This document shows, in pieces, positions 26,177 to 37,710 of a stretch of DNA of 64,000 nt (within the stretch, counting starts at the first letter, position 1; every line of letters starts with the position of its first letter). The DNA is from Aspidapion aeneum. Taxonomy: Eukaryota > Arthropoda > Insecta > Coleoptera > Brentidae. The position numbers and the translations under genes were made by a program. The stretch lies in NCBI GenBank assembly GCA_963576565.1, contig OY755042.1, positions 5,632,112 through 5,696,111 on the forward strand, given 5' to 3'. The notes beneath the pieces are model-generated. The model had not been told where the DNA came from. It saw only the letters and a program-made list of their open reading frames with translations, and did not search any database.

Positions 26177-26813
26177 TGTTGACTGTTTGTCGGCTTCTCG
26201 AAGACTGGTGGTTAGTCTGTCCCTAGAGTGACGGATAGGATCGGACGTATTCTGGGAAAACACAACATAAAAACGATCTTCAAGCCATCTAAGAAGATCG
26301 AGAACCACCTCAGATCTGCGAAGGATATAAGGAACCCACTAAGTTCTTAGGGGGTATACCGCATTCCCTGTACCTGTGGAAGTGTCTACATCGGAACAAC
26401 CAAACGGTCCGTAAACACAAGAATCAAAGAACACAAAGCCAACTGTCGACTCGGACATACGGAAAAATCCGCAGTTGCAGACCACACACTAAACAATGAA
26501 GACCACCGAATAAAATTCGAAGACACACAAGTTCTCTGCGCCTCCTCTTCATACTATCCAAGACTCTATAGAGAAGCAATTGAAATTCATAAACACCAGC
26601 AGAACTTCTACAGATCTGAAGAAACTCTTAAAATTAACAGAACATGGGTACCGGTTCTTAAAAACACTAATGCTTATAACAACAAAACTGAACCTCGGGA
26701 AAGTGACCAATCACCGACCAGCTCTGATATACGCCCCGCCCACCATAGCGTATATAACCTGCGCCCGCGACAGACTAACCACCAGTCTTCGAGAAGCCGA
26801 CAAACAGTCAACA

Positions 26814-26856
26814 TCTCCTGAAGATGCCATCCACTCGAGATGGCGAAACGTCGAGA
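26814..26856 (+). ncRNA. Hammerhead ribozyme motif in PLE-B right terminal repeat
   Basis: Core CTGAAGA at 26818-26824, stem II 26826-26831 with 26839-26844, GAAACGTC at 26845-26852, stem I TCTC/GAGA. Same fold as the left repeat but in the opposite orientation. Confidence 0.75.
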
Positions 26857-28054
26857 ACAACGACGACGGCCGAACAGCCCGAAAGCACACCCACCATTGG
26901 ACGATGGCCGCGAAAGCCTTTCAGAATTTGTACTATTCGCCCTATTATGATAATTGATAATCGGTCCACTACCTGCGAAACAAGGCCACCAACGACAAGA
27001 GGTTTGATAAACTTAGCTGACCTCATAAAGAAAACGAATAGAAATTACAAATCTCAAAAAATTTGGCGATATTTGAAATGTCAATTTCTAGTGACGGTGT
27101 GAATATATTTCCAATTTTTAAATTAAAAATTTACAACGACTAAGGTGTTTTTACTAAAAAAAAATAATTATATCGTGAAGCTACATCCAACAAAAAGTGG
27201 GAAATTTCCTTGGAGGTAAGTTTTTAAGTTTAAAAAGTGCTTTTTAAACGAGAAATCTTAGCGCCAGATTATGTCACATTTTGTCGAATTTCACCAGATT
27301 AAGTAAAGAATTGTTCATAGTTCAGATCTATTCAAAACAGCGAAAAAAAATATTTTGGATTTTGGTGCGCTTTCCCTCGGAAATCCTGCCACTCATCTTG
27401 GGTACAACACGAAGGCTGATAATTTATATTTATTAGGAATTTAAGTCGTTTTAATAAAAAAATTTGTTACTAGCCTTTGTGTGAAACATGGACCGGTCGT
27501 CCATTTTTTCCCGGGCCGGTTTACAGTTTGCCATCCACACCTGGATAAGACCAATCTAGTTTTATGACCTCACCCAATTTTTTTTTTAGACTATAGTTCC
27601 CGAGATATGGCTGTTCAAAATTTAACCCAAAAGCGCTGATATCTGAAAATTTAAATACCGGTTTAAATTAGGTTTGGCTATGATTTATGCAATTTTGAAA
27701 AAAAATCACGGGGAAAATCTCCTAAAAACTCGATTTAAAAAAAAAGTTATTTAACTTTTTTCATGCTGACATTTTAGTTTTTATAATCTATATATTGTTT
27801 TTGGTGTAACTTAATTTTGACAGCTCACTTGCTCTCACCTTTTATGAAGTTAAGATTAGTTTGATTCCTAAGAAAATAAGTTCGTTGTATTCATATCTTC
27901 TTTTGCATTTTGCGCCTATACCCTTTAAAAAACCAAATTCATATAATAAATTTTGCTTGGAATGAAACAATGAACAATTCTATCAATGTTTGCTGAGTAA
28001 GAAAATAAGTTCCCAAAATATTTAATGCCGCGCCTACTGAATTTACTTAGTAGA

Positions 28055-29130
28055 TTTCTTTTAAAGCAATCTGTTACGTCGATTTGCAGAAGGCATATGA
28101 TAGTATATCACTAAATCTACTTTGGAAAGCGTTGGAAAACACAAACATAAGCGTACAACTAATTAAGGCCATCAAAGAGTTCTACCGCAATAATAAGGTA
28201 AAAGTTAAAATAAAAGCAAAACTAACCAAAGGATTTCAAGTAAATAAAGGTCTTAAACAAGGTTGCTGTATCTCGCCTACGCTCTTCAAGATATACTTGG
28301 AACAAGTTCTTAAAGTATGCAAGAGAAAATGTCAAAACATAGGAATTCCGTTGGACGAAACCACCTTGTATACTTTATGTTTCGCCGATGATCAGATAGT
28401 AGTGGCTGAAGATTATGACGACCTCGAATATATGACACGAAAACTAATAGAAAAGTAAAATAAGTAGGGACCAGAGGTTAATCTCAATAAGACAGAGTAT
28501 ATGTGTATCGGTGGAACGAAACAGGATCTAATCTTAAATACCGGGCAGCGAATTTAGTCTTGTGATGAGTACTTAGGTCTAAAAATTACAGCTGACGGAA
28601 CACTAGACAAGCTATAAAAGATCGAAACGTACAAGGAAGAAAAGCAATAACTTTATTAAATGGAATAATTTGGGACCAAAGTATATCAAAACATAACAAA
28701 AATCTTATATATAACACCATTGTAAAAAGTATTATTAAATACGGCTCAGAAGTATGGCCAATCAAGGATAGAACAGAAAAAATGCTTTCCGCTACGGAGA
28801 TGGACTATTGGAGAGGAGCAGCAGGGAAATCAAAAAGAGAGAGTTACAAATCAAAGAATAAGAGAAATTATGACAGTGGGTGAACGTACTTTAGTGGATG
28901 ATATAAGAACAAAACAACTGGTGTGGTACGGACATGTACAAATAATGAATGATGAAAGACTACCTAAACAAATACTACAATGAAAACCAACTGGCCGAAG
29001 AAAACAAGGACAGCCAAGGAGAAGCTGGAGAGAAAGAATAGACAGTGAAATAAGAATAAGAGGCCTAGATGATGAATTATGAAACGAGTGGATATTGAGT
29101 ATCGGAAGACGTGGAACGTTGTGAAATCAA
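28055..29130 (+). pseudogene. LINE reverse-transcriptase remnant
   Basis: The plus frame 28069-28458 reads VDLQKAYDSISLNLLWKALE, then GLKQGCCISPTLFKIYLE and LCFADDQIVVAED. These are RT motifs of a non-LTR retrotransposon; FADD is the catalytic motif. After a stop near 28456 the rest (to about 29130) is the usual RT tail, now full of stops and frameshifts. Exon 5 follows 130 bases later. Clade (RTE-like or another endonuclease-RT group) is not resolved. Confidence 0.85.
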
Positions 29131-29258
29131 TAAATATAAAAAATATATATATGTTACAAAAATTGAAACACCTCGAATGCTTTTTAACGCAAGAATGCGA
29201 CTTAGTTATGTTTTACTTTAACATTATTTAAGCATATTCTTTTATTTTTTTAATTAAG

Positions 29259-29447
29259 GTCTCCTTTACATACGACAATAGCAACAATTTCGCATTTTTG
29301 CTGAACGAAGATGGCGAACCAATGATATTTAGGGGTTCGTACAATTCCAAAGATAAAATGCAGCAACTGTTTGAGCCTCCGTTTGAAGCCTATAAAATAA
29401 GAATCCATCCGAACACGTGGTATGGTCAGATTGCTCTTAGAGTGGAG
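29259..29447 (+). CDS. Hml: Hemocytin/hemolectin-like, exon 5: second part of discoidin domain 1
   Basis: A phase-0 exon of 63 codons between acceptor TTAATTAAG and donor GTGAGT. It reads VSFTYDNSNNFAFLLNEDGE and then FRGSYNSKDKMQQLFEPPFEAYKIRIHPNTWYGQIALRVE. The pattern of a FxGN-type strand, a PxxAxxIRIxPxxW strand and IALRVE is diagnostic of F5/8C domains. It is too short for gene finders that require a long open frame, and its role is clear only when joined to exons 4 and 6. The acceptor lacks a strong pyrimidine run directly before AAG, but TTTTATTTTTTTAATT lies just upstream. Confidence 0.88.
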
Positions 29448-29590
29448 GTGAGTTAATAATGTAAACAGATTGAAATCGAATCATTTGATGTTGAAGACAA
29501 CAAATTATATAAATTTCCGACATCACAAGAAAATTTTGTCAAAATTATAGCTGGGCGTAATATGTACATAATATTTTTGGTTATATTTTT

Positions 29591-30782
29591 ATTATTTAGT
29601 CGGTTTAGAACGTTTTTCTACGTTGTCCGACGCCTATTCTCCACCTCCTTCGATCCTGCTAATCATCTTCTGCCAGATTTTTTTGACTCATTGATCTTTG
29701 GATTGACTGTTGTCATTCTAGTTTAGGACGCCCTCTTTTTCTGCGCCCTATTGGTTGCCATTCTAGGACCTGCTTTGGTAATCTTTCGTCGTTCATCCGT
29801 TGTACATGGCCGTACCATATCAGTTGTCTTTTAGTGATGTCATCCGTTATGCTCCCTTCGATTCCCATTCTTTCTTTTATGATCTCATTTCTTATGTGAT
29901 CTGTTCTAGATATTCTCATTGATCTTCTTATTGCATCCATTTCGACACTTTCCATTTTTGTATTGTATTTTTCTGTTACGCGACAAGTCTCTATTCCATA
30001 CAACAGCGTGCTTTTCACCATTGTTTCATATATGTTAAATTTTACATTCTTTTTTATCTCTGCTCCATAAAATACTGTTAAGACATCCAATAACCTTTTT
30101 TGCTTTTACTATTCTTTTTTCCAGTTCTTCACAGTCTGTTCCTGTCTTATCAAATGTGACACCCAAGTATACATACTCATTGCATGGAGATATTACTTGT
30201 CCATTGTCTAGTTCTAACTCACTGGATTCGTTTCCAATACATAAGTACTGTGTCTTGTCCACGTTCACTGTTAATCCTCACTTTTGGTATTCTTCCATTA
30301 ACTTTCTCATCATATACTCCATGCCCTATTATCATTAGCTACAATTACTTGGTCGTCAGCAAACTGTAGTGTGTATATGGTAAATCGGTCGTTAAGTTGT
30401 ATTCCCATGCCGTGCACTTTCCGTGTTTTTTAGAGCTACTGCGATATATATTTTAAAAAGAGTTGGAGAAATACAACATCCCTGTCTTAAGCCTTTTGTT
30501 ACCAGGAATTCTTTTGAAAGTCGATTTTCAATTTTAATTTTAGATTTTGACCCTTTGTATAGTTCTTTTATCGCTTTTATGTATGTATAATTGATATTAG
30601 TCTGCTCTAGCACTGTCCATAGTTTTTCTACTGGAACGGTATCATATGCTTTTTGTAGGTCCACAAAGGTAACATGAGTCTCTATATTTCTGGCGCTCCT
30701 TTTCTCAATTACCTGTTTAAGACAAAAAACATTATCACTACAAGATTTGCCTGCACGAAACCCACTCAAGGTTATATCCATT
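29591..30782 (-). pseudogene. LINE copy, 5'-truncated, RT plus C-terminal region
   Basis: On the minus strand, 30392-30781 encodes SGFRAGKSCSDNVFCLKQVI, VDLQKAYDTVPVEKLW and GLRQGCCISPTLFKIYI. Then 30035-30268 and 29713-30090 encode the tail with TLLYGIETCRVTEKYNTKME and WYGHVQRMNDERLPKQVLEW. Frames are broken between pieces and the FADD catalytic region is disrupted. The 3' end lies near 29591-29600. Confidence 0.88.
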
Positions 30783-30892
30783 TATAAAAATTTGATCGAT
30801 TTGATCTGGATCGTTCGTTAATTCCAATTTGCTCAGACTAATCTGTAATCACGTGACCAAAAATCCGTCACGTCTGAGATGCAATTACTGAA

Positions 30893-31262
30893 CGCAACTT
30901 ATTTTAAACTTAAATTTAAAAAAAATCAAAATGGCGGATCCAAAATGGCGCACTCTTCCATTTATGAACCAATATGTACCAAATTCGGAACTTTGGGGTG
31001 CTTCAGGTCGCTGATTATAATTTCTAACTTAAACTTTAAAAAAATTAAAATGGCGGTTCCACAATGGCGCACTTTCTTATTTATAAAGGATTTTGATGCA
31101 TATTGGTTCATAAATGGGAAAGTCCGCCATTTTGATTTTTATAAACTTAAGTTAAAAATAATTATCAGCAACCTGAAATATCTTAAAGTTCCGAGTTTGG
31201 TGCAAATCCGTTTATAAATGGGAAAATCCGCCATTTTAGATCCACCATTTTATTTATTTTTT
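30893..31262. repeat. Foldback element rich in AAAATGGCGG
   Basis: The left arm (about 30893-31035) and right arm (about 31125-31262) are diverged reverse complements. Both carry ATGGCGGAT-type ends and a CGGAACTTT block. The centre holds a second AAAATGGCGG pair. No coding role. Confidence 0.75.
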
Positions 31263-31507
31263 TAATAAAAAAAATGTTGAACTGTATACTAACCAAACTA
31301 ATAAACAAATATATTACATGAAGTCAAGCTAAATAAAAATGTTCAAACAATTGTCAATGGTAATATCATAAAACAAAAAACTCGCGGCAAATCGGCCGCG
31401 GCGAATTGTCCCATTCCCCCTACGGAAGACATCTTGGATTGGATCATATGTTTTGTTAGACAATTTTAACGAAAAACACAAGAATTTTGAGAGGTTAGAA
31501 GCTTGAC

Positions 31508-32115
31508 CAAGGCCAACACAAAAATAGAGGCCACGACCCTGAAAAAATCAGCTGTTCTCCCGGGGCTGAATTTTACATTGGGTCTTATGGGAGGTCAGAC
31601 GTTTTTTTATGATATTTTCAAAATGGCACTACAGATTTCCGCAAAATTTCAGTGAAATATTCTCAGACACTTTCCCGATATTCCACCAAAGGTTTGTAAG
31701 GAAGCAACTTGATTAAAAGGTTAAAATCTTCAAGATTTAGCATTTCTTATGTTGAATTCAAATTACCCGCCATGTACCACATGCCAACTGTTATATTTGA
31801 CATGTGACTTTGTCATCTGTGATTGTCACATTCCCTTCTGCATCAAACTTAATATTTGTGAGAGCTAATGAAGCGGCTCTGAAAAATTAAAGATTACTAT
31901 AGATTTAAAGAAAATTGTTCTAAAAGAATATAGTAAAAGCAACCTCAAAACCGGCTTTATTTAAAAAAAAAATCGAATATTCATGAACCGTCATTCCAAC
32001 TTCAATATTTTAATGACAATCAGCTGTGTCGTAACGTGGCCATCAAAAAAAAATCAGCCCCGGATGTGACGTCAACAAAGTGGAGGATCGTGGCCCGTCC
32101 GTTTTGGTAGCCCTG
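31508..32115 (-). mobile_element. CAGGGCTATC non-autonomous DNA element, copy 3 (7-bp TSD)
   Basis: Minus orientation, from CAAGGCCAACAC to GTAGCCCTG, flanked by GCTTGAC at 31501-31507 and 32116-32122. The start is mutated (CAGGGCTACC in element orientation). Confidence 0.9.
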
Positions 32116-32275
32116 GCTTGACTTGTCCTCGTGGTTACTATATTGAAAGCCCGTTTTTTATAAAATAAATGGTGGATTACACCAGTCATGTATTTCAACC
32201 TATTAAAGTGGTAACAGTTGTTTGCCCTGGTTTCTCGATTAAAGTGGCGGAGTGTCGAAAGTTAAGGGTAGTGTT

Positions 32276-32277
<2 letters not shown>

Positions 32278-32311
<34 letters not shown>

Positions 32312-32327
32312 TGTGTGTGTGTGTGTA
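32278..32327 (+). repeat. (GT)n microsatellite
   Basis: About 25 GT units with one GA interruption, lying between two 7-bp-TSD elements. Open frames with VCVCVC are artefacts. Confidence 0.95.
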
Positions 32328-32388
32328 GGTTATAACTACCTAATCAAAATAGTTCTAATAATTTGACAGAATCTATTAGATCCATATT

Positions 32389-32965
32389 CAAGGCCAACAC
32401 AAAAATAGAGGCCACGACCCTGACAAAATCAGCTGTTCTCCCGGGGCTGAATTTTACATTGGGTCTTATGGGAGGTCAGACGTTTTTTTATGATATTTTC
32501 AAAATGGCACTACAGATTTCCGCAAAATTTCAGTGAAATATTCTCAGACACCATCCCGATATTCCACCAAAGGTTTGTAAGGAAGCAACATGATTAAAAG
32601 GTTAAAATCTTCAAGATTTAGCATTCCTTATTTTGAATTCAAATTACCCGCCATGTACCACATGCCAACTGTTATATTTGACATGTATTTGACTTTGTCA
32701 TATGTGATTGTCACATTCGCTTCTGCTTTAAACTTAATTTTTGTGTGAGCTTATGAAGCGGCTATGAAAAATTAGGGCTTATTATACATTTTAAAAAAAG
32801 TGTTCTGCCAGAATAAAGTAAAAACAATCTCAAAAACGGCTTTATTTTAAAAAAAATCAAATATCCATGAACCGTCATTTCAACTTCAATATTTCAAAGA
32901 CAATCAACCCCGGATGTGACGTCAACAAAGTGGAGGATCGTGGCCCGTCCATTTTGATAGCCCTG
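32389..32965 (-). mobile_element. CAGGGCTATC non-autonomous DNA element, copy 4 (7-bp TSD, one mismatch)
   Basis: Minus orientation, from CAAGGCCAACAC to GATAGCCCTG. Flanks CCATATT (32382-32388) and ACATATT (32966-32972) differ at one base. It lacks about 30 bases near the CAGGGC end that other copies have. Confidence 0.88.
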
Positions 32966-33049
32966 ACATATTTTAATGACTGAGGGGTTAATTTTAGATT
33001 TGATAATTTCAATTTCTTCTAAAACATTAAGATTGTACTTTTAGATTGA

Positions 33050-33426
33050 TTATGTAAAACTTAAAAATTGTTCTCTATAGAGAAATTATGATTTTCTGAT
33101 TTAAGATGGACTTTAAAAGCCAAATGATTATTGTCAAAGTTACGCCATGCTCTTAAATGTTCACTGATCCTTTTTTTTAATTTTCTGCCTGTTTGGCCTA
33201 TGTATTCTACTTCGCACGAGTTGCATTTAAGTCGATAAACTCTGTTTTTGTTACTGAGTTCTATTTGGTCTTTCGAGTGAGAGAAAAGTGATTTGAGTGA
33301 GGTTGAAGATTTATATGTAATAAAGAGGTTCTTATTAAATGATTTTAAAACTCTTCCAATGGCTGTAGATATATTATTTAAATAGGGTATCGATTTGACA
33401 AAACTTGAGTAAGCATTGTTAAAAAA
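33050..33426 (-). pseudogene. Penelope-like family C, GIY-YIG endonuclease fragment
   Basis: The minus frame reads IGRVLKSFNKN and then VYRLKCNSCEVEYIGQTGRK with KKRISEHLRAW, the GIY-YIG-like endonuclease (YIGQTGR) at the C terminus of Penelope-like elements. It differs from families A and B. The upstream RT part is cut off by the minisatellite element at 33427. Confidence 0.8.
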
Positions 33427-34080
33427 GCGTTTTTGGCACACTTCCCATTATCCGATTTGGATAAAATTTGGTACACACATAGTGGTCCCATGACAATACA
33501 ACATTAAGAAAAAAATATCCACCCACCCCTACCCCCACCCCTTCTATAGAAAAATCTGTTTTTGACACACTTCCCGTTATCCGATTTGGATAAAATTTGG
33601 TATACACATAGTGGTCCGATGATAATACAACAATAAGAAAAAAATATCCTCCCACCCCTACCCCCACCCCCTTTTCTAAAAAAATGAGTTTTTGACACAC
33701 TTCCCATTATCCGATTTGGATGAAATTTGGTATTCACATAGTGGTCCGATGACAATATAACATTTTAAAAAAATATCCTCCAACCGAACCCCCTTCCATA
33801 GAAAATGCGTTTTTGACACCCTTTCCATTATCCGATTTGGATGAAATTTGGTATACATATAGTGGTCCGATGACAATACAACAATAATGAAAAAATGGCC
33901 TCCCACACTACCCCCCACCCCCTTCCATAAAAAATGCGTTTTTGACACACTTCACTTCAAATGACTTTTATAAAATTTGGTATATGCATAAAGGTCCGAT
34001 GGCAATACAGCCCAAACAAAAAATATATTTCTACCTCTACCCTCACCCTCTCCCCCAATAGAAAAATGAGTTTCCAAACA
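33427..34080. repeat. ~129-bp minisatellite, five units, copy 1
   Basis: Units begin near 33427, 33557, 33687, 33808 and 33938, each with a GTTTTTGACACACTTCC start, a CCGATTTGGATGAAATTTGG block and a C-rich CCCCTACCCCCACCCC tail. Glycine-rich frames through it are artefacts. Confidence 0.9.
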
Positions 34081-34186
34081 ACTCACGATCAGCGATTTCA
34101 TTATAATCTAGAATAAACTCTTCTGTTCTGTTATTGAACAAATATTTTCATTTAATAGAGTAGATAGCTGAGACTAAAAAGTAGAA

Positions 34187-34622
34187 AATAAATTGGTAAA
34201 TTCTTTTTTAAGTCACAAGCTTTTATAAAATGCACTAAAAATTAAAAAATAATTCATTCACAATTCATAAACATTCTAATATTATCATAATAATAAAAGC
34301 GATGGCCGCAAATCAAAGCATAAGTTAACACTTAAAGAATATTCAACATAGCAGGCCATCAAAGATATGTTTGATGTGCCGCAATGTTATGCCATTGCCA
34401 TACCTATGTCAGAGAAATGCTGGGGTATCTTGGGTCGGGTTGGGTGGGTTTGGTACCTCTGCATTTTTCTGCTAGATTGATTCTTGCAAATAGTAATATT
34501 TAATTCAGTCGGCCATCGGTTTTATTATTATGATATTATTAGAATGTTAGAAAAATTTTTTTTAATTTTTAGTGCATTTTATAAAAGCTTGTGACTTGAA
34601 AAAATTTACCAATTTATTATTT
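34187..34622. repeat. Inverted-repeat segment next to minisatellite copy 1
   Basis: Arms 34187-34310 and 34500-34622 are reverse complements sharing AAGTCACAAGC and TAATAAAAGCGATGGCC blocks. The interior has GGGTATCTTGGGTCGGGTTG. The same segment follows the second minisatellite at 38473-38866, so array and inverted repeat move as one unit. Confidence 0.8.
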
Positions 34623-35183
34623 AGGAGTTTTTGGATGAGATGAGTGGGCAAGCCAGTTACGACTCAATTAATGATGGCTCTTCTGGAGTTTTCTACAAAT
34701 CTATAGACAAATTCTATAAAATTCGGTGGTTTAGGAATCAGAGACTCTTTCAGTTTTCTGTTCTACTCAACACCATTCTTTCGGAAAATATTCTATTTTA
34801 TAAAATTTCCATCTGCAATTGATACCTCGCCTTCAGTTTGTAAATTGTAAAGGAATGTCGGAAACTCTTCTTTGCCAAGTTCTTTTCAACTGTCTGATCC
34901 TGACCAACTCGGGGAAGCGCGTCTTCTAGCATATGAATCGAAGGCATGACTAAATCATTTGCCTTCTACCTCTTGTGGAAAGGTTATGGATGATAGCGCC
35001 TTCTAGATTTAGACTAGCACTTCCTGTGTGTGGACACACACCTGCACGTGCAGTGAATCTGCTGATGTTGATAGACTGCATGGCCTTAACTGCACTAAAA
35101 GTGCATGTAGGTTATCCAGACACAGGGAACTTAAGGACATCATTGGACGGTCTCATAAATCCGCAGAATTTTTTACTGTTTTA

Positions 35184-35592
35184 GAGGGCTCCGGAGCGAA
35201 ATAGCGATGTACAAAATAGTGGATATTAAAGCGATGTAATGTAAGAGCCACTATCAAAATAGCGATGTAACAAAATAGCGACTATCAAAATAGCGATGTA
35301 TCAAAATAGCGCTGCTTCAAAATAGCGTCTTATGACTTGCCACTACCGGTAACCTCTGTTTATTTTCGGTTCGGTTTCACTTCCCCTAAGATCCCTGAAA
35401 AGAAGTTATTTTGATTGTCGCTATTTGGATACATCGCTATTTTGGTTGTCGCTATTTTAATAAATCGCTATTTTGATATGTCGCTTTATTACAAACGCTA
35501 GTTTGATACATCGCTATTTTGAAAGTCGCTCTTTTATTACATTACATTACTCGCCATTTTGTACATCGCTATTTCATTCCGGAGCCGTTTTA
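35184..35592. repeat. Foldback element built of AAAATAGCGATGTA-type repeats
   Basis: The left half carries repeated AAAATAGCGATGTA-like units (from about 35196) and the right half carries the complementary TACATCGCTATTTT-like units. Outer ends GGCTCCGGAGCGAAATAGCG and its complement close near 35590. Related single motifs recur near 40110-40170. Confidence 0.8.
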
Positions 35593-36010
35593 GAGCCATC
35601 TGATTCTTATCGAACGGGCAGAAAGAAACCAGATGGTATACCATGGTTTCCATGAAGTAGTGGAAGGCAACTTATTTGGGATGGTACGTGCAGAAATTCC
35701 CTAGCAGACTCATATATTAAATAAACCATCGCAAATGTAGAGAGCTCGAAGACCACTTTGTCTTTGTCCCCTTTGCACTCGAGACTTTTGGCCCTTGGGG
35801 GATTGAAACGATTAAATTTGTTTATGATTGGGTCTTCAAGAAACGCAAAGTTTCATAATTAAAAAAGTCAGCTTAGCCATTCAACGAAATTTTATATTAT
35901 ATTTTAAGTTTTATTTAAATGTTATTTTTAAATATTGGTAAATTTCAATCGTTTATAACATAATAATAAATATAAATATTTTGTATATTTTACTACTACT
36001 ACTACTACTA

Positions 36011-36655
36011 TGTCGGTTTAGAACATTTTTCTACGTTGTCCGACGGCTATTCTTCACCTCCTTCGATCCTGACAATCATCTTCTGTCAGATTTTTTTGAC
36101 TCATTGATCTTTGGATTGACTGTTGCCATTCTAGTTTAGGACACCCTCTTTTTCTGCGGCCTATTGGTTGCCATTCTAGGACCTGCTTTGGTAATCTTTC
36201 GTCGTTCATCCGTTGTACATGGCCGTACCATATCAGTTGTCTTTTAGTGATGTCATCCGTTATGCTTCCCTCGAGTCCCATTCTTTCTTTTATCATCTCA
36301 TTTCTTATATGATCTGTTCTAGATATTCTCATTGATCTTCTTATTGCATCCATTTCGACACTTTCCATTTTTGCTTTATATTTTTCTGTTACGCGACAAG
36401 TCTCTATTCCATACAGCAGCGTGCTTTTCAACATTGTTTCATATATGTTAAATTTTACATTCTTTTTTATCTCTCTGCTCCATAAAATACTGTTAAGACA
36501 ACCAATTGCCTTTTTTGCTTTTACTATTCTTTTTTCTAGTTCTTTACAGTCTGTTCCTGTCTTATCAAATGTGACACCCAAGTATACATACTCATTGCAT
36601 GGAGATATTGTTTGTCCGTGGTCTAGTTCTAACTCATTTGATTCGTTTCCAATAT
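36011..36655 (-). pseudogene. LINE copy, 3' part only
   Basis: The minus frame 36054-36660 encodes the same tail as 29713-30268: YVYLGVTFDKTGTDCKELEK, TLLYGIETCRVTEKYKAKME and WYGHVQRMNDERLPKQVLEW. It is 5'-truncated near 36655 and ends at an ACT microsatellite (35993-36010, TAG in element orientation), as expected of RTE-like elements. The long single frame suggests a rather recent insertion. It lies 206 bases before exon 6. Confidence 0.88.
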
Positions 36656-36861
36656 TGTATATTTTGTATATTTTAAACCTTTTAATAAAAAAGTTCCGGA
36701 ATCTTGCCATCTGTAGAACTTTCAACTGAGTAGTATAGAATTATTTAAGCGTTTCTAGCGAACCAAATCAATTAATACCAGAAGTTTTAATAAAAAAATC
36801 TGTATTTCCTTAAAATAAAATTTTAGGTCGACTACTTTAGTATTTGAAATTTTATGTTTAG

Positions 36862-37022
36862 GTGATCGGATGTCGTTACGAAACTTTCACGTCTTCTACA
36901 ACGTTCAAACCATCACCTGCAATTTGCGACGACGAAATGGGTCTTCAAAGTGGATTGATACATAATCAACAAATTTCAAGTAGCTCCGATTTTAGCTTGG
37001 AATATTCGAAAAATAGAGCAAG
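36862..37022 (+). CDS. Hml: Hemocytin/hemolectin-like, exon 6: end of discoidin 1, start of discoidin 2
   Basis: Acceptor TATGTTTAG, donor GTAAAC. It reads VIGCRYETFTSSTTFKPSPA, where the Gly-Cys closes the first F5/8C domain, then CDDEMGLQSGLIHNQQISSS, the typical N-terminal Cys and MGLxxGxIxxxQIxxSS start of the second domain. The exon therefore spans the junction of two tandem F5/8C repeats. It ends with two bases that, with the first base of exon 7, make Arg (SKNRAR-LNDADGW). Confidence 0.9.
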
Positions 37023-37136
37023 GTAAACAACCACATTTAAATTTTCAAATATAGTATATTGAAGAAATAGTCCATGTTGGGTGGAGGTGATTTATAAATC
37101 AAACAAGTTCAGTCGTTCTCCACTAGTTTAATTTTT

Positions 37137-37182
37137 TACAACTACATGTTTCGAGAGCATAAGCTCTCATCTTCAGGTTGTA
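37137..37182 (-). ncRNA. Hammerhead ribozyme motif, left end of palindrome
   Basis: On the minus strand: stem I TACAAC/GTTGTA (6 bp), core CTGAAGA, stem II GAGAGC/GCTCTC with loop TTAT, GAA, palindromic stem III ACATGT, cleavage base A. Every invariant core position is present. Confidence 0.82.
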
Positions 37183-37473
37183 CACTTGATGGAGTTATTC
37201 CATCGCCATTGCCTACATTTGTAGGCTCAAAAAGTTTTACAGCAGCATGTGCAATGAAGCAGTACAATGTATTACAGCAGCATGTGCAAAGAAGCAGCAC
37301 AACCAATTACAGCAACATGCGTTCGATTATCTTACGCATGTTGCTGTAATTGGTTGTGCTGCTTCTTTGCACATGCTGCTGTAATACATTGTACTGCTTC
37401 ATTGCACATGCTGCTGTAAAACTTTTTGAGCCTACAAATGTAGGCAATGGCGATGGAATAACTCCATCAAGTG

Positions 37474-37519
37474 TACAACCTGAAGATGAGAGCTTATGCT
37501 CTCGAAACATGTAGTTGTA
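37474..37519 (+). ncRNA. Hammerhead ribozyme motif, right end of palindrome
   Basis: It mirrors the left motif: TACAAC at 37474-37479, CTGAAGA 37480-37486, stem II, GAAACATGTA ending at 37513, GTTGTA 37514-37519. Confidence 0.82.
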
Positions 37520-37710
37520 AAAAATTAAACTAGTGGAGAACGACTGAACTTGTTTGATTTTTTAAATATAGTATAATTTAAAAAATAAATTTCAGTAAAT
37601 AAAACTTTTGTTGTGGCTTATAGGGTGGAAAGGTTTTCTTTTTACAAGCTTTTATTTAGCTTCAGATGTTCTGTCTAACTATCTAACTAACTATCTATCA
37701 AATCTTGTGA

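Larger units (their letters stand above)
26087..26931 (+). mobile_element. Penelope-like family B, short copy with 14-bp target duplication
   Basis: The flanks ACTATTCGCCCTAT at 26073-26086 and 26932-26945 are identical. Inside are inverted terminal repeats (26087-26222 and about 26770-26931) around a 3' coding piece. That piece reads RVTDRIGRILGKHNIKTIFK, then a stop just before GVYRIPCTCGSVYIGTTKRS, a GIY-YIG endonuclease start. RT is absent. Both terminal repeats carry a hammerhead fold. Confidence 0.88.
22485..29258 (+). other. Intron 4 (6.8 kb)
   Basis: It contains the giant microsatellite element (22497), a family B PLE (26087) and a LINE (28055). Bases 25299-26072 and 26946-28050 are AT-rich and otherwise unassigned. 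Confidence 0.8.
29448..36861 (+). other. Intron 5 (7.4 kb)
   Basis: It contains LINE copies (29591, 36011), a foldback (30893), two 7-bp-TSD elements (31508, 32389), a PLE endonuclease piece (33050), a minisatellite element (33427) and a foldback with AGCGATG repeats (35184). Bases 34623-35183 and 35593-35990 hold nothing I can identify. Confidence 0.8.
37097..37560. repeat. Near-perfect ~464-bp palindrome with a hammerhead at each end
   Basis: Arms 37097-37322 and 37334-37560 are reverse complements with hardly any mismatch (one or two near the centre), around an 11-base loop. Each arm carries near its outer end a complete hammerhead fold pointing inward-to-outward on opposite strands. It has no coding capacity. 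The low divergence implies recent origin or ongoing gene conversion. It may be a paired terminal-repeat form of a Penelope-like element. Confidence 0.92.

Noticed and set aside
25901..26308. 135-codon minus-strand frame
   Set aside because: It is an antisense reading across a PLE-B terminal repeat and endonuclease region that is coded on the plus strand.
33419..33948. Glycine-rich protein frames (GVGVGGYFF)
   Set aside because: They are antisense readings of the C-rich tails in the 129-bp minisatellite.
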